A DNA stretch of 64,000 nucleotides from Tatumella ptyseos ATCC 33301 (GCF_000735525.1 NZ_JMPR01000019.1:1-64000), one strand, 5' to 3'. Positions 32,099-43,712 are shown, numbered from the stretch's first letter. Translations and numbers: made by a program. Notes: generated by a model from the letters alone, not told the origin.

Positions 32099-32896
32099 AT
32101 GAAAAAGCGCTGGCTTTTAACCTTACCTGCGCTGGTGGTTCTTGGACTATCCGGCTGTGCGCAAAACACACAACAACGACTCAATGACCAGACAGTCACT
32201 GCCGTGAACTGGATGCAGCAATCCGGTGAATATCAGGCACTGACCTGGCAGGCGTTCAATGCAGCGACGGCAGCGTTCGATCATGCCACCTCGCTGACCG
32301 GTAAACCGAAAGCGGTGATTGTCGACCTGGATGAAACCATGCTGGATAACAGCGCCTATTCAGCCTGGCAGGCGAAGAACGGTAAGTCTTTCAGTGATGC
32401 AACCTGGTCAGCCTGGACACAGGCGAAGCAAGCCCGTGCAATTCCGGGTGCGGTAGAATTTGCCCGTTATGTCGATAGCCATGGTGGTACGGTGTTCTAT
32501 GTCTCTAACCGTGACCAGAAAGATTATCAGGCTACTGTCGAAAATATGCAGGCACTGGCCTTTCCTGGTGTGAACGAAAAAACCGTGTTCCTGAGCACCG
32601 GTTCTTCTAATAAGCAGGCCCGTTTTGACCAGATCACCCAATCCGGAGCGAATGTGGTGCTGTATATCGGTGATAACCTGAATGACTTTGGCGGAGCGAC
32701 CTGGCATAAAGACAATGCTGAACGTCGTAATTTTGTCAGCCGTAACCATCAGTTGTTTGGTACCCGTTTTATTATTCTGCCAAACGCAGAGTACGGTGAC
32801 TGGGAAAGCGGAATGGCGCCTGGTTATAATTCTCTGACTGACCAGCAGAAGATTGATGTCCGTGAGCAGCATCTGCGTGCATGGGACGGAAAATAA
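32099..32896 (+). CDS. e(P4)-type outer-membrane acid phosphatase/5'-nucleotidase
   Basis: 265-residue lipoprotein. The lipobox LSGC makes Cys20 the lipidated residue. HAD-type class C (e(P4)) acid phosphatase: nucleophile and acid residues D76 and D78 in VDLDETML, later SNRDQKDY and the metal-binding IGDNLNDFGG. The Haemophilus prototype (hel) strips phosphate from NMN and nucleotides at the outer membrane so that the nucleoside can be taken up. Stand-alone gene between divergent pgeF-like and convergent ddlA. The ATG follows GATGAGGAAATTTA. Confidence 0.92.
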   Translation: MKKRWLLTLPALVVLGLSGCAQNTQQRLNDQTVTAVNWMQQSGEYQALTWQAFNAATAAFDHATSLTGKPKAVIVDLDETMLDNSAYSAWQAKNGKSFSDATWSAWTQAKQARAIPGAVEFARYVDSHGGTVFYVSNRDQKDYQATVENMQALAFPGVNEKTVFLSTGSSNKQARFDQITQSGANVVLYIGDNLNDFGGATWHKDNAERRNFVSRNHQLFGTRFIILPNAEYGDWESGMAPGYNSLTDQQKIDVREQHLRAWDGK

Positions 32897-32920
32897 GCGT
32901 TAATTTTTAGGACGGCATCC

Positions 32921-32954
32921 CCTGGCCTGACGTCTTTTGCAACGTCCGGCCAGG
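32921..32954. repeat. Inverted repeat after the e(P4) phosphatase gene
   Basis: CCTGGCC-T-GACGT, an 8-base loop, then ACGTC-C-GGCCAGG. A stem of 12 paired bases with one mismatch, 24 bases past the stop. It may serve as terminator, though no T-run follows. Confidence 0.5.
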
Positions 32955-32998
32955 TGAGTTACCTGTAAGCTCAAACGCAGTGGTAACACCGGACAACA

Positions 32999-33026
32999 CC
33001 TGTCTGGCAGGAGCCTGCCAGACAGG
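32999..33026. terminator. Perfect 12-bp hairpin at the end of ddlA
   Basis: CCTGTCTGGCAG, GAGC loop, CTGCCAGACAGG, 17 bases beyond the ddlA stop. On the minus strand it is followed by TGTTGT. It is placed as the ddlA terminator on position and stem strength. Confidence 0.55.
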
Positions 33027-33042
33027 TACAGAGTGACATGGC

Positions 33043-34143
33043 TTAGTGGTCAAAGGCCGATGTCATTTGCTTATCCTGCTCGTACCGGTCAAAAGCCAGT
33101 TCGATCAGCCGGGTGATCAGCTCACTGTATCCGAGGCCGCTGGCCTGCCAAAGCTTAGGGTACATACTGATGTTGGTGAACCCGGGTAATGTATTGATTT
33201 CGTTTATAATCACCTGGTCATCCGGGGTCAGGAACACATCGACACGAGCCATTCCACAACACTCCAATGCCTGAAACGCCTGCAGTGCAATTTCGCGGAT
33301 GCGGGTATCGGCTTCCGGGGTTATCTCTGCCGGCACCACGACCTGTGCACCTTTTTCATTGATGTACTTGGTCTGATAAGAATAAAACTCATCACTGAGT
33401 ACGATTTCGCCACAGTGGCTGGCTTCAGGCTGGTCGTTGCCCAGCACCGCACATTCGATTTCGCGTCCGACGATACCGGTTTCGATCAGCACCTTACGGT
33501 CATACCGGAAGGCTTCCTGCAGCGCAGGCAGTAATTCGCCGGCATGGTGAACCTTACTCACCCCGACAGAAGAGCCCTGATTCGCCGGTTTCACAAACAG
33601 TGGCAGCCCCAGTTCCGCAATCACCGCGGCCGGATCGATCGCTTCCTGACGGTTACGGTACGCGGTAATGAAAGGTGCAACCTGTAATCCGGCATCCCGT
33701 AACAGGCGTTTAGTGACTTCCTTATCCATACTGACCGCAGAGCCGAGGACGCCGGAACCGACAAAGGGCAGATTGGCCATCCGCAGCAGTCCCTGAAGTG
33801 AACCGTCTTCACCCAGCGTGCCGTGGACTATGGGGAAGATCACATCTACCTGCGGCACAGGTGCCAGAGCATTACGCTCAACTAACTGTTGCTGTTCCTT
33901 ACCCGGAACTAATGCGACCTCGCGGGCAGAGCGGTTCAGCGCAATATGCTGAGGGTCATGAGCATGCAGTAAGAAGTCAGACTGCTCATTCAGTTGCCAG
34001 TATCCCTGCTTATTAATCCCCAGAAGCACAACTTCAAATTTTGTTTTATCAATAGCATCAATGATATTTTTGGCTGACTGTAATGAGACTTCATGCTCAG
34101 CCGATTTCCCACCAAAAATAATTCCTACACGTTGTTTTGTCAT
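33043..34143 (-). CDS. ddlA: D-alanine--D-alanine ligase DdlA
   Basis: 366 residues (E. coli 364). ATP-grasp enzyme that makes D-Ala-D-Ala for peptidoglycan precursors in the cytosol. The N-terminal motif [17 protein letters not shown], the ATP-binding [14 protein letters not shown] and the active-site [20 protein letters not shown] are intact. The length and the inserts around 70-95 mark it as DdlA rather than the shorter DdlB of the division cluster. ATG 34143 ([14 protein letters not shown]) matches the family; an upstream in-frame ATG at 34239 adds unrelated sequence. Confidence 0.95.
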   Translation of the reverse strand: MTKQRVGIIFGGKSAEHEVSLQSAKNIIDAIDKTKFEVVLLGINKQGYWQLNEQSDFLLHAHDPQHIALNRSAREVALVPGKEQQQLVERNALAPVPQVDVIFPIVHGTLGEDGSLQGLLRMANLPFVGSGVLGSAVSMDKEVTKRLLRDAGLQVAPFITAYRNRQEAIDPAAVIAELGLPLFVKPANQGSSVGVSKVHHAGELLPALQEAFRYDRKVLIETGIVGREIECAVLGNDQPEASHCGEIVLSDEFYSYQTKYINEKGAQVVVPAEITPEADTRIREIALQAFQALECCGMARVDVFLTPDDQVIINEINTLPGFTNISMYPKLWQASGLGYSELITRLIELAFDRYEQDKQMTSAFDH

Positions 34144-34260
34144 TCTGGTCTGCCTGAATAGCCTGGTACAAAGGCACAACATACCATGCAGCGAAAGGCG
34201 ACAACAGTATTCTGCTTGATTCCGCACAGGGTTAATCATTTTTCAGACCCGCGGCAAGCA

Positions 34261-34935
34261 TTACTCCCCGGTCCACTCCCGTAACAGATTATGGTACAGG
34301 TGCAGTAACGAAACACTGACTTCCGTGGCCTGTGCGTTTTGCTGCAGTGCGCGGATGTTTTCATCAAGAGAAATCAGCATTGCGCGTTTGCTTTCATCGC
34401 GGATCATCGACTGGATCCACATAAAAGAAGCCAGTCGTTCGCCTGACGTGACCGGCGTGACACAATGCAAACTGCCGGAAGGATAGAGCAGCATATCTCC
34501 CGCGGGCAACCTGACCCGATGCTCGCCGTAGGTGTCCTTGATCACCAGTTCTCCGCCCTGATAACTGTCCGGGTCAGAGAGAAATAAGGTGGCCGAAATG
34601 TCTGTTCTCAGCCAGGCATTCCCTTCACGTCGCACCGCGCCATCCACATGAAAACCATAGGTGCCCCCTTCGCGGTAACGGTTAAACAGCGGGCTGGAAA
34701 TATTGACCGGCAGGGTCGCTGAGAAAAACTGCGGATGGCTGTTAAGCTTATCCAGCACATAGCGTTGTAATTCCTGCCATTCCTGGCTGGCGGTGTCGAC
34801 CTGCTGGTTAGATTTTACCTCCGCTCCCAGATGACCGGTGGTGGCCCGGCCATCTATCCAGGGGCTGACGGCCAGCTTGTTACGGACCAGCATAACTTCT
34901 TCCGGACTGAGCAGGCCGGAGATTTTTTGCATCAT
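34261..34935 (-). CDS. ybiX: Fe(II)/2-oxoglutarate dioxygenase YbiX (PiuC)
   Basis: 224 residues. Double-stranded beta-helix dioxygenase: iron ligands H96, D98 and H157, and the 2-oxoglutarate-binding Arg167 in SGERLAS. The family (PiuC/YbiX) is iron-regulated and travels with catecholate receptors, but its substrate is not established. AGGAG seven bases before the first of two adjacent ATGs supports 34935. It follows fiu by 49 bases on the same strand, so it is likely cotranscribed from the Fur-controlled fiu promoter. Confidence 0.93.
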   Translation of the reverse strand: MMQKISGLLSPEEVMLVRNKLAVSPWIDGRATTGHLGAEVKSNQQVDTASQEWQELQRYVLDKLNSHPQFFSATLPVNISSPLFNRYREGGTYGFHVDGAVRREGNAWLRTDISATLFLSDPDSYQGGELVIKDTYGEHRVRLPAGDMLLYPSGSLHCVTPVTSGERLASFMWIQSMIRDESKRAMLISLDENIRALQQNAQATEVSVSLLHLYHNLLREWTGE

Positions 34936-34984
34936 AAACAGGCTCCTGCAAAGATGCCGCAGCCAGGCTGCGGCATGTCGGGGA

Positions 34985-37318
34985 TTAGAAATGAACGTTG
35001 GCGGTCAGCATCCAGCTGCGCTCTGCACCCGGGAAGTACCGGTAGCCGCTTTTATTAATGGACGCCACATAATGGGTATTAAAGACGTTATAAACGTTCA
35101 GTTGCAGGTCCAGATTACTGTTCACACGGTAACCGGCCATGGCATCGGCGACCCAGTAACTATCGACTTTATCCGGCGTCCCTGCTGCTCCATCAGTCCC
35201 GCGGTGCATACTCCCCACATAGCGGGCTCCGGCTCCGGCCAGCAGCTTATCGGTCAACTGATAAGTCGTCCAGGAGGTGAAAGCATGTTTCGGGGTATAA
35301 CTCAGCGCAGAAGAGCCATCATTGCTGACGGTGCTGCCTTCTTTGACGACGGCATTTTGCAGGGTATACCCCAGCATAACATGCCATTTATCGGTCAGAT
35401 TACCATTCGCGGTCAGTTCGTAACCCTGAACGCGCTTGCGCCCTGTCTGGACGTAGTCGAGCGTAATCGGGTCCTGAGTCACTTCATTGCGGATATCGGT
35501 ACGGAACAGGGCACCGCTCAGCAACAGAGTATTATCAAACAGGCTCCACTTGGTACCGACTTCTGCGGTTGCCGTTTTTTGTGGCTGGAAGTCGGTACGG
35601 TTCGCACTGTTGCCGCTTCCGCTTTCGGCCAGCTGGAAGTTACTGCCACCCGGAGGTTGCTGTGAAACGCCATAGTTAATATAGACATTCCCCTGCGGGG
35701 TCAGATGATAAAGCGCACCGGCTTTCCAGTTAAACAGGTTACCGCTTTTAGCCGTATCCACCGTCGATACCGGGGTACCGCTCGCCACACCTGCCGGACA
35801 ACTGACAGCACCGCGTCCTGTGCCGCCGCAGACGGATAAGGCGCTATAACGGGTACGGTAACTGTCCAGACGGACACCGCCATTCAGTTCAAACGCTGGC
35901 GTGACCTGTAAGGTATCAAAGGCATAGACCCCAAAGGTATCGGTCGTCCCCCGCGCATCGGCTCCGGTCGGTGTCAGCCCGCCAATAGAGACATCGCTGT
36001 CAGGATGATAGATATTCACGGCAGGTGCAGTCAGGGATTGCACACCGTAGTTGATCTGAGTTTCACGCGTCACTTCCACCCCGGTGCTGATATCGTGACT
36101 TACGTCGCCGGTGTTAAAACGGGAGGTCAGATTGGTCTGGTTAGTGACTATCTTATTCAGAGCATCTTTGGTGTTGATCAGTCTTGCCCAGTCCCAGTCG
36201 CCCGCGGAGGCGGACCCATGGGTAGTGATCTGGGTGTTTCCGCCCATAATCGACGTCAGTAAATATTTCTGACGTGTCTCTGACCAGCGGGTGGTATTAC
36301 GCAGCGTCGTGCTATCGGAAAAGTCATGTTCGAAACGCAGAGTCGCGGTATCACTGTCGGAATGATCAAAATCAGAGTCAGTGCCGTAATAGTTGTGGGT
36401 GTTTACTTTCCCGCTCCCGTTCAGGGCCTCAAAGCCTGACGGGGCGGTATAGCCGGGCAGACCGATCGTCGGGATACCGCCATCCGGGGTATTGTTCTGA
36501 TGCACATGTTCATAGTCCAGATAGAGCCGCGTTGGCGTATCCAGTCCGAAAGCAATGGAGGGGGCAATACCATACTTTTCATGGCTGATATTGTTACGGG
36601 TATTACTGTGGCCTTTATCGCCCATCATATTGACACGGAAAGCCGTCGTATCATTAATCATCTGGTTATAGTCGACGGTGGCGCGTCGTTCAGAACCGCT
36701 ACCATAGCTCACCGATCCTGCGACAGATGTCCCCGGCAGAGGCTGTTTGGAAATCCGGTTAATGGAGCCTGAAGGGGCACTGCGGCCATAATCCGATCCG
36801 GAGGCACCTTTAATGACTTCAACACTCTCGGTGTTAAAGGTGTCGCGGGTTGTACTGCTGATATCGCGGATACCGTCCAGATAGATGCTGGACGACGTAT
36901 CGATACCGCGCATATAAATCGTATCCCCGGTCGAGGTGCTGCCGTTCTCTCCGGCAAAAAATGCACCGGCACCGGCCACGTTTTTCAGGGCGTCGGTCAG
37001 GGTCGTGGCGTGTTGTTCCTGCATGACCTGTTGCGGGATGATTGTGACCGTGCGTGTGGTGTCAGCCAGCGGGCGGGTAAATTTAGGGTCAGACAGTGTC
37101 TGCGGCAGGTAAAGCGAGGGTAAGGCGCCTTTGACTACCAGAGTCTCGTCCGCCGGAGCCGCGGCTTTTTTTGTACTTGTGGCGACGGGGGCCGGGGCGG
37201 TTAACGCGGTCCCGGTGGCTGACATCGCGGGTGCAGACAGGCCGACACACAGACTGGCAAAAACAGTCAGCGTGCCTGAGACAGGGAAAGCAGGTGAAAT
37301 ATTAGGTTCAGGTTTCAA
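34985..37318 (-). CDS. fiu: Catecholate siderophore TonB-dependent receptor Fiu
   Basis: 777 residues (E. coli 760). Outer-membrane receptor for monomeric catechols such as dihydroxybenzoylserine, energised by TonB. A signal peptide of about 34 residues (ending AMSA) is followed by an Ala/Pro-rich spacer, the TonB box ETLVVKG, the plug domain (about 75-200; [18 protein letters not shown]) and a 22-strand barrel ending in F (TANVHF). The codon at 37318 is TTG, with GGAGA upstream, and places the signal peptide like that of E. coli Fiu. A near-perfect Fur palindrome lies at 37348-37376. Confidence 0.95.
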   Translation of the reverse strand: MKPEPNISPAFPVSGTLTVFASLCVGLSAPAMSATGTALTAPAPVATSTKKAAAPADETLVVKGALPSLYLPQTLSDPKFTRPLADTTRTVTIIPQQVMQEQHATTLTDALKNVAGAGAFFAGENGSTSTGDTIYMRGIDTSSSIYLDGIRDISSTTRDTFNTESVEVIKGASGSDYGRSAPSGSINRISKQPLPGTSVAGSVSYGSGSERRATVDYNQMINDTTAFRVNMMGDKGHSNTRNNISHEKYGIAPSIAFGLDTPTRLYLDYEHVHQNNTPDGGIPTIGLPGYTAPSGFEALNGSGKVNTHNYYGTDSDFDHSDSDTATLRFEHDFSDSTTLRNTTRWSETRQKYLLTSIMGGNTQITTHGSASAGDWDWARLINTKDALNKIVTNQTNLTSRFNTGDVSHDISTGVEVTRETQINYGVQSLTAPAVNIYHPDSDVSIGGLTPTGADARGTTDTFGVYAFDTLQVTPAFELNGGVRLDSYRTRYSALSVCGGTGRGAVSCPAGVASGTPVSTVDTAKSGNLFNWKAGALYHLTPQGNVYINYGVSQQPPGGSNFQLAESGSGNSANRTDFQPQKTATAEVGTKWSLFDNTLLLSGALFRTDIRNEVTQDPITLDYVQTGRKRVQGYELTANGNLTDKWHVMLGYTLQNAVVKEGSTVSNDGSSALSYTPKHAFTSWTTYQLTDKLLAGAGARYVGSMHRGTDGAAGTPDKVDSYWVADAMAGYRVNSNLDLQLNVYNVFNTHYVASINKSGYRYFPGAERSWMLTANVHF

Positions 37319-37347
37319 ACGAAAAATCTCCGCAAATGTTAAATGTA

Positions 37348-37376
37348 ATGAGAATTATTATCATGATTATTCTCAT
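37348..37376 (-). promoter_or_regulatory. Fur operator of fiu-ybiX
   Basis: ATGAGAAT and ATTCTCAT are perfect inverted arms around an AT-rich centre (TATTATCATGATT), a typical extended Fur box, 29 bases upstream of the fiu start. Iron-loaded Fur should repress both genes. Confidence 0.85.
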
Positions 37377-37473
37377 TATGGCGGTTTTCATTTTTCAGGT
37401 AAAGGGATGTAAATTAATATTGCTGAAAAGAGGTGAAACTGACAAAAATTGACGAGAAAGCGAACAGAAGATC

Positions 37474-37500
37474 AAAAAAAGGGGCAGCCATGGCTGCCCC
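37474..37500 (-). terminator. Terminator of betIBA
   Basis: On the minus strand GGGGCAGCC pairs with GGCTGCCCC and is followed by seven T. It lies 21 bases past the betA stop. Confidence 0.92.
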
Positions 37501-37520
37501 CGGGGAGATGTTTTATCAGA

Positions 37521-39200
37521 TTATTTACGTACCGGAGCCTTACGTGCCGGGGCATCGCCCGCAATATAGTAAGGTGCGGTACTGCGTGGCAGTGGCTGAC
37601 GACCCCGGATAATATCCGCCATCTTTTCGCCGATCATGATGGTGGTTGCGTTCAGGTTACCTGTAACAATTTCAGGCATGATCGAGGCATCAACGACACG
37701 CAGCCCCTGAAGCCCGTGAACACGGCCTTCTGCATCAACAACCGCCATCTCATCGTTACCCATTTTACAGGTTCCGCAAGGGTGGTAAGCCGTTTCCGCA
37801 TGGTTACGCACAAACTCATCCAGCTGTTCATCGCTCTGGCAGTCCATGCCCGGGCTCAGTTCTTTGCCGCGATATTTATCCAGCGCGGGCTGATTGATAA
37901 TCTCACGGGTCAGGCGGATACAGTCACGGAATTCCTGCCAGTCCTGCTCATGGGACATATAGTTAAACAGAATCGACGGATGCTCATGAGGATCGCGTGA
38001 TTTCAGCTGTACACGACCACGGCTCGGTGAACGCATAGATCCGACATGACACTGGAAGCCATGGGCTTCAATGGCATTGGTACCGTTGTAGTTGATCGCG
38101 ACCGGCAGGAAATGGTACTGGATGTTCGGCCAGGTGAACTCTTCGCGGCTGCGGATAAACCCGCCGGCCTCAAACTGGTTACTGGCACCGATACCGGTAC
38201 CGTTAAACATCCACTCCGCACCGATTTTTGGCTGATTCCACCATTTCAGTGCCGGATACAGGGATACCGGTTCTTTACATTCATATTGCAGATACATTTC
38301 CAGGTGGTCCTGCAGATTTTCCCCGACGCCGGGTAAATCATGAACGACCGGAATATTGAATTTTTTCAGCAACTCCGCAGGGCCGACACCGGAGCGTTGC
38401 AGGATCTGTGGTGAAGCGATGGCGCCGGCGGACAGCAGCACTTCTTTGCGTGCGGTAGCACGGACAGGGGTTTTGTTATCACCCTGCAGGTATTCCACGG
38501 CGATGGCCCGCTTACCTTCGAACAGAATACGATCTGTGGTGGCATGGGTCACAATGGTCAGGTTACTGCGTTGTTTGGCCTGATCCAGATAACCGCGTGC
38601 GGTGCTGGAGCGGCGACCGTTTTTGGTCACGGTGCGATCCATCGGACCGAAACCTTCCTGCTGAAAACCATTCAGATCATCCGTCCGCGGGTAACCGGCC
38701 TGCACACCGGCTTCAACCATGGCGTCGAATAACGGGTTTTTATCCGCTTTCGGCGTTGCAACACTGACCGGGCCTTCGCCACCGTGATAATCATTCGGGC
38801 CGATATCGCGGGTTTCCGCCTTACGGTAGTAGGGCAGGCAGTCCGCATAGGTCCAGTTTTCCAGCCCCGGGGCTTTAGACCAGTTTTCCAGGTCCATCGC
38901 GTTACCGCGGATATAGCACATGCCGTTGATCAGCGAGGATCCGCCGAGGCCTTTTCCTCGCCCGCACTCCATGCGGCGATTATTCATATGGGGTTCCGGG
39001 TCGGTTTCATAGGCCCAGTTATAGCGCTTACCCTGTAGCGGATAGGCCAGTGCCGCCGGCATCTGAGTCCGGAAATCGGCACGATAGTCGGGGCCGCCCG
39101 CTTCCAGCAGTAAGACGTTAACCTTGCTGTCTTCGGTAAGACGAGTGGCCAGTACGTTACCGGCAGAGCCGGCACCGATAACAATATAATCAAATTCCAT
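37521..39200 (-). CDS. betA: Choline dehydrogenase BetA
   Basis: 559 residues from ATG 39200, FAD-dependent GMC oxidoreductase at the inner membrane. Oxidises choline to betaine aldehyde (and on to betaine) with electrons passing to the respiratory chain. The dinucleotide-binding GAGSAG lies near residue 9, GMC signatures include [14 protein letters not shown] and [15 protein letters not shown], and the catalytic His region is [11 protein letters not shown]. Two adjacent ATGs exist; AGGA lies seven bases before the second, and MEFDY matches the E. coli start MQFDY. Last gene of betI-betB-betA. Confidence 0.96.
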   Translation of the reverse strand: MEFDYIVIGAGSAGNVLATRLTEDSKVNVLLLEAGGPDYRADFRTQMPAALAYPLQGKRYNWAYETDPEPHMNNRRMECGRGKGLGGSSLINGMCYIRGNAMDLENWSKAPGLENWTYADCLPYYRKAETRDIGPNDYHGGEGPVSVATPKADKNPLFDAMVEAGVQAGYPRTDDLNGFQQEGFGPMDRTVTKNGRRSSTARGYLDQAKQRSNLTIVTHATTDRILFEGKRAIAVEYLQGDNKTPVRATARKEVLLSAGAIASPQILQRSGVGPAELLKKFNIPVVHDLPGVGENLQDHLEMYLQYECKEPVSLYPALKWWNQPKIGAEWMFNGTGIGASNQFEAGGFIRSREEFTWPNIQYHFLPVAINYNGTNAIEAHGFQCHVGSMRSPSRGRVQLKSRDPHEHPSILFNYMSHEQDWQEFRDCIRLTREIINQPALDKYRGKELSPGMDCQSDEQLDEFVRNHAETAYHPCGTCKMGNDEMAVVDAEGRVHGLQGLRVVDASIMPEIVTGNLNATTIMIGEKMADIIRGRQPLPRSTAPYYIAGDAPARKAPVRK

Positions 39201-39222
39201 CATTATTCCTCAGGCTAAGTGT

Positions 39223-40695
39223 TTAAAATACGGACTGGAAGGTTTCCAGTTCGACCTGAACAGATTTCACCCGGGTATAACTTTGCAGCGTCATTTGTCC
39301 GTTTTCACGGCCGATCCCTGAATGTTTATAGCCACCGACCGGCATTTCTGCCGGGGATTCTCCCCAGGTATTGATCCAGCAAATCCCGGCTTCCAGCTGG
39401 TGGATAATGCGATGAGCCCGGTTGATTGACGGTGTCACTACACCGGCGGCCAGACCGAAATCGGTATCATTGGCCCGGCGGATGACTTCTTCTTCATCCT
39501 CATAAGTCAGGATCGACATCACCGGACCAAAGATCTCTTCACGGACAATTTCCATATCATCGGTGCAATCGGTAAAGACGGTAGGGGCAACCCAGGCACC
39601 CTCTGCAAAGCCCGGAGACGTCAGCGCTTCACCCCCGCACAGTAAGGTAGCGCCACTTTCGATACCGGAACGGATGAAACGCAGCACATTATCGCGATGG
39701 GCAAAGCTGACCAGCGGTCCGAAGTTAGTGTCCGGCTGCTGCGGATCACCGGCACGGATGCGGGCAACGCGGGTCATGATCTTTTGCTCAAATTCCTTTT
39801 TCAGTGCCGACGGAATAAAGACACGGGTACCGTTGGTACAGACCTGACCGGAACTGTAAAAGTTAGCCATCATGGCGATATCGGCGGCCAGATCCAGGTC
39901 AGCATCGTCACAAATCACCAGCGGTGATTTTCCGCCCAGTTCCATGGTGACTTCTTTCAGAGTAGAGCCGGCAGCATTGGCCATGACTTTACGGCCACTG
40001 ACCACGCCTCCGGTAAAGGAGACTTTATCGATCCCCGGATGTTCAGTCAGCGCCTGGCCGGTAATCGCACCGGTGCCCGGCAATACGTTGAAGACGCCAT
40101 CCGGCACACCGGCTTCAGTATAGATTTCAGCCAGTTTCAGGGCGGTCAGTGGGGTGACTTCACTGGGTTTGAAAATCATGGCATTACCCGCGGCCAGGGC
40201 CGGGGCAGATTTCCAGAGTGCAATCTGAATCGGATAGTTCCAGGCACCGATACCGGCAACCACACCCAGGGGTTCACGGCGGGTGTAGGCGAATGAGGTA
40301 TCACGCAGCGGAATTTGCTGACCTTCAAGCGTGGTGGCCAGGCCGGCATAATATTCCAGTACATCAGCCCCGGTGACGATATCGACGGCCTGTGTTTCGC
40401 TCAGGGGTTTCCCGGTATCCAGGGTTTCCAGTGCGGCCAGCTCGTCGTTGCGTTCACGCAACAGATCCACGGCTTTGCGCAGAATACGTGAACGTTCGAC
40501 AGCCGTCATCGCTGCCCAGATTTTCTGGCCCCGGCGCGCTGCCGCCACTGCAAGTTCCACATCTTCCTGCCCGGCTTCATGGACCGTGGCAAGAACTTCT
40601 CCATTGGCGGGGTTCACCGTCTGAAACGTCGAACCGCTCTGTGCGGGCACACTGGCTCCGTTGATGTACAGTAACTGTTCTGCGAATCGTGACAT
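39223..40695 (-). CDS. betB: Betaine aldehyde dehydrogenase BetB
   Basis: 490 residues, the E. coli length. NAD(P)+-dependent; converts betaine aldehyde to glycine betaine, the osmoprotectant. Aldehyde dehydrogenase fold with the catalytic Cys286 in [11 protein letters not shown] and the general-base Glu in [10 protein letters not shown]. Located between betI (three bases upstream) and betA (about 20 bases downstream) in one operon on the minus strand. Confidence 0.96.
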   Translation of the reverse strand: MSRFAEQLLYINGASVPAQSGSTFQTVNPANGEVLATVHEAGQEDVELAVAAARRGQKIWAAMTAVERSRILRKAVDLLRERNDELAALETLDTGKPLSETQAVDIVTGADVLEYYAGLATTLEGQQIPLRDTSFAYTRREPLGVVAGIGAWNYPIQIALWKSAPALAAGNAMIFKPSEVTPLTALKLAEIYTEAGVPDGVFNVLPGTGAITGQALTEHPGIDKVSFTGGVVSGRKVMANAAGSTLKEVTMELGGKSPLVICDDADLDLAADIAMMANFYSSGQVCTNGTRVFIPSALKKEFEQKIMTRVARIRAGDPQQPDTNFGPLVSFAHRDNVLRFIRSGIESGATLLCGGEALTSPGFAEGAWVAPTVFTDCTDDMEIVREEIFGPVMSILTYEDEEEVIRRANDTDFGLAAGVVTPSINRAHRIIHQLEAGICWINTWGESPAEMPVGGYKHSGIGRENGQMTLQSYTRVKSVQVELETFQSVF

Positions 40696-40698
40696 AGT

Positions 40699-41304
40699 TT
40701 ATTCTCCGTCAGTTGATTTTTTGTCCGCCAGTTGCTGGCGGATGAATTGGGTGGTGAGCGCTTTCGCTGAGGCTTTATCGAAAGGTTTTCCGCTCAGTGC
40801 GGCACGCAGCCACAACCCGTCAATGAGTGCTGATAGCCCATACCCGGCAATTCTGGCCTTGTCCCGGGGCAGTTCACGGCGAAATTCCGAAATCAGTGTC
40901 GACAGCAGCCGTTGGCTGCTGGCGACCTGTAAGCGGTGCAGCATCGGCTGATGCATACTGCTGGCCCAGAAATCGAGCCAGGCCTTCATTGCGGCACTGT
41001 GTAACTGTGTATCATCAAAGTTACCATCAACGATCGCCGATAAACGAACACTGGCATCGGCGTCCGGTTGTTGCTTTAACCGGCTGAGGACAGCGGTCCG
41101 AAGCTGTGAAGTAATGTCACGCATCGTGGCTTCCAGCAGCCCGTTTTTGTCCCCGAAATAGTGGCTGATGATCCCTGTTGAAACCCCTGCACGTTTCGCT
41201 ATCTGCGCGATAGTGGCGTAATGCAGCCCGACATCATTGATAGTTTCCAGTGTGGCATCGATAAGCTGACGCCGACGAATGGGTTGCATACCTACTTTAG
41301 GCAT
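40699..41304 (-). CDS. betI: TetR-family choline-sensing repressor BetI
   Basis: 201 residues (E. coli 195). N-terminal helix-turn-helix at about 28-50 ([20 protein letters not shown]) and a ligand-binding helical domain. In E. coli BetI represses betT and betIBA and is released by choline. The start [18 protein letters not shown] matches E. coli. Divergent from betT across 260 bases that contain a BetI-type operator at 41353-41366. Confidence 0.95.
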   Translation of the reverse strand: MPKVGMQPIRRRQLIDATLETINDVGLHYATIAQIAKRAGVSTGIISHYFGDKNGLLEATMRDITSQLRTAVLSRLKQQPDADASVRLSAIVDGNFDDTQLHSAAMKAWLDFWASSMHQPMLHRLQVASSQRLLSTLISEFRRELPRDKARIAGYGLSALIDGLWLRAALSGKPFDKASAKALTTQFIRQQLADKKSTDGE

Positions 41305-41352
41305 ACCGCTGACTCCCCGACACTTTGTTATGAGGTATTAAATCTTTTTTTG

Positions 41353-41366
41353 ATTGGATGTTCAAT
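41353..41366. promoter_or_regulatory. Probable BetI operator
   Basis: ATTGGATGTTCAAT, an imperfect palindrome (ATTG and CAAT arms), in the betI-betT intergenic region, 49 bases upstream of betI. It resembles the enterobacterial BetI site containing ATTGGACGTTCAAT as I remember it. Confidence 0.7.
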
Positions 41367-41564
41367 ATAAAAAAGGAAATTGTTATGATTAGCCGGTCCG
41401 GCAGGTATAAGGTCAGGAGAAAAGGCCTGACCTCAGAATAAATAACTGCTTCAGGACATTTTCGCAGAGAATGTTTTTAGCCCGTTATGCTGGTGTCTTC
41501 TGAGTCTTCCCCGACATAAACGGGCCCGCCTGCAGTCTTACATCGCTCAACCCGGAGGTATTGA

Positions 41565-43595
41565 ATGAATCACCCACCCGCCGAAGGAAAAGACAGAATC
41601 AACCCGGTGGTGTTTTACACCTCCGCAGGATTGATCCTGCTGTTTTCGCTGATGACGTTTTTCTTCAGCGAGACTTCAGCCAGGATCATTCAGACGACAG
41701 TCAATTGGGTATCCGCCACCTTTGGCTGGTACTACATGCTGGCCGCAACCCTGTATATTGTCTTCGTGCTGTTTATGGCCGTGTCCCGCTTTGGTGCCAT
41801 TAAACTTGGCCCGGAACACTCGAAACCGGAATTCAGCTTACCGAGCTGGGCTGCCATGTTATTTGCCGCAGGTATCGGTATTGACCTGATGTTTTTCTCG
41901 GTGGCAGAACCGGTCACCCAGTATATGCAGCCCCCGGAAGGGGCAGGGCAGACTCTGGAAGCTGCCAGACAGTCGATGGTCTGGACATTATTCCATTACG
42001 GGGTGACGGGCTGGTCGATGTATGCCCTGATGGGCATCGCACTCGGTTACTTCAGTTACCGCTATAACCTGCCTCTGACCATCCGTTCGGCCTTATACCC
42101 GATATTCGGTAAGCGGGTGAATGGCCCTATCGGACATACGGTTGATATTGCTGCGGTGGTGGGGACTATTTTCGGGATTGCGACCACTTTGGGCATTGGC
42201 GTCGTACAGCTGAACTACGGGCTGAATGTGTTATTTCACATCCCGGACAGCCTGAGCACTAAAGCCGCCCTGATCGTGCTTTCTGTGATCATCGCGACCA
42301 TTTCAGTGACCTCCGGGGTGGATAAAGGGATCCGCTTACTCTCTGAACTCAATGTCCTGCTGGCACTGGGCTTGATCCTCTTTGTGCTATTTTTTGGCAA
42401 TACCGAATTTTTACTCAATGCGCTGGTGCTGAATGTCGGTGATTATATTAACCGCTTTATGGGCATGACGCTGAACACCTTTGCCTTTAATCGTCCGACC
42501 GAATGGATGAATAACTGGACCCTGTTTTTCTGGGCCTGGTGGGTCGCCTGGTCGCCGTTTGTCGGCCTGTTTCTGGCGCGTATCTCCCGTGGCCGTACCA
42601 TCCGGGAATTTGTGCTCGGCACCCTGATTATTCCCTTTGCCTTCACGCTGTTATGGCTTTCGGTGTTCGGAAATGCAGCTCTCTACCAGATTATTCACGG
42701 TAATCTGAGTTTCGCCAACGATGTAATGCAGCATCCTGAGCGCGGTTTTTATAACCTGCTGGCACAATATCCGGCCTTTACCTTTAGTGCGTCGGTGGCC
42801 ACCATTACCGGCTTACTGTTTTATGTGACGTCGGCGGATTCGGGGGCACTGGTATTAGGGAACTTCACCTCACGCCTGAAGGATATCAATAGTGATGCGC
42901 CTAACTGGATCCGTATTTTCTGGTCGGTCGTCATTGGGGTACTGACTCTGGGGATGCTGATGGCTAACGGGATCTCGGCGCTGCAAAGCACCACCGTGAT
43001 TATGGGATTACCGTTCAGTTTTGTTATTTTCTTTGTGATGGCAGGGCTGTATAAGTCGCTGAAAGTTGAGGATTATCGCCGTGTCAGTGCCAGCCGTGAC
43101 ACTGCGCCTTATCTGGCCACGGCTCATGACCGCCGTAGCTGGAAAAAACGGCTTTCCCGATTGATGAACTATCCGGGCACCGGGTATACCCGTGAAATGC
43201 TTGAGCAGACCTGCTGGCCTGCGATGCAGGAAGTGGCGAAAGAGCTTGAATTACGCGGTGCACAGGTGGCCTCGGAGAACCTGCTGCCGGAAGGAGATGA
43301 CGATCTGGGGCACCTCTCACTGAAGGTGAACCTGGGTGAAGAGCAAAACTTTGTGTATGAGATCTGGCCGCAGAAATATTCGGTTCCCGGCTTCACCTAT
43401 CGGGCACGGAGCGGTAAGTCCAGTTACTACCGGTTGGAAACTTTTTTGCTTGAAGGAAGCCAGGGCAACGATTTAATGGACTACAGTAAAGAGCAGGTGA
43501 TCATTGATATCCTTGATCAATATGAACGCCACCTGAACTTTATCCATTTACACCGGGAAGCGCCTGGAAATCATATCAATTTTCCGCATTTATAA
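41565..43595 (+). CDS. betT: High-affinity choline transporter BetT
   Basis: 676 residues (E. coli 677), BCCT family, proton-driven choline uptake across the inner membrane. Twelve transmembrane helices within about 15-510; the aromatic choline site is in the Trp-rich helix NWTLFFWAWWVAWSPFVGLF. The long cytosolic C-terminal tail (about 515-676) is the osmosensing extension of the BetT type. GGAG lies eight bases before the ATG. It supplies substrate for BetA and BetB and is divergent from betI. Confidence 0.96.
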   Translation: MNHPPAEGKDRINPVVFYTSAGLILLFSLMTFFFSETSARIIQTTVNWVSATFGWYYMLAATLYIVFVLFMAVSRFGAIKLGPEHSKPEFSLPSWAAMLFAAGIGIDLMFFSVAEPVTQYMQPPEGAGQTLEAARQSMVWTLFHYGVTGWSMYALMGIALGYFSYRYNLPLTIRSALYPIFGKRVNGPIGHTVDIAAVVGTIFGIATTLGIGVVQLNYGLNVLFHIPDSLSTKAALIVLSVIIATISVTSGVDKGIRLLSELNVLLALGLILFVLFFGNTEFLLNALVLNVGDYINRFMGMTLNTFAFNRPTEWMNNWTLFFWAWWVAWSPFVGLFLARISRGRTIREFVLGTLIIPFAFTLLWLSVFGNAALYQIIHGNLSFANDVMQHPERGFYNLLAQYPAFTFSASVATITGLLFYVTSADSGALVLGNFTSRLKDINSDAPNWIRIFWSVVIGVLTLGMLMANGISALQSTTVIMGLPFSFVIFFVMAGLYKSLKVEDYRRVSASRDTAPYLATAHDRRSWKKRLSRLMNYPGTGYTREMLEQTCWPAMQEVAKELELRGAQVASENLLPEGDDDLGHLSLKVNLGEEQNFVYEIWPQKYSVPGFTYRARSGKSSYYRLETFLLEGSQGNDLMDYSKEQVIIDILDQYERHLNFIHLHREAPGNHINFPHL

Positions 43596-43712
43596 GGGGG
43601 ATTGACCCGGCAGAGGAACACCCTCTGCCATTATCTGCGGGGCCGGGGAGCGGCCCCGGTCAGCATGTTTCCGGCGTTATCGCATCCTGTGAATTGCACT
43701 CAGGGAGATGTA

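Noticed and set aside
41561-41803. 80-codon frame overlapping the betT start
   Set aside because: Shifted frame inside betT, which is unambiguous.
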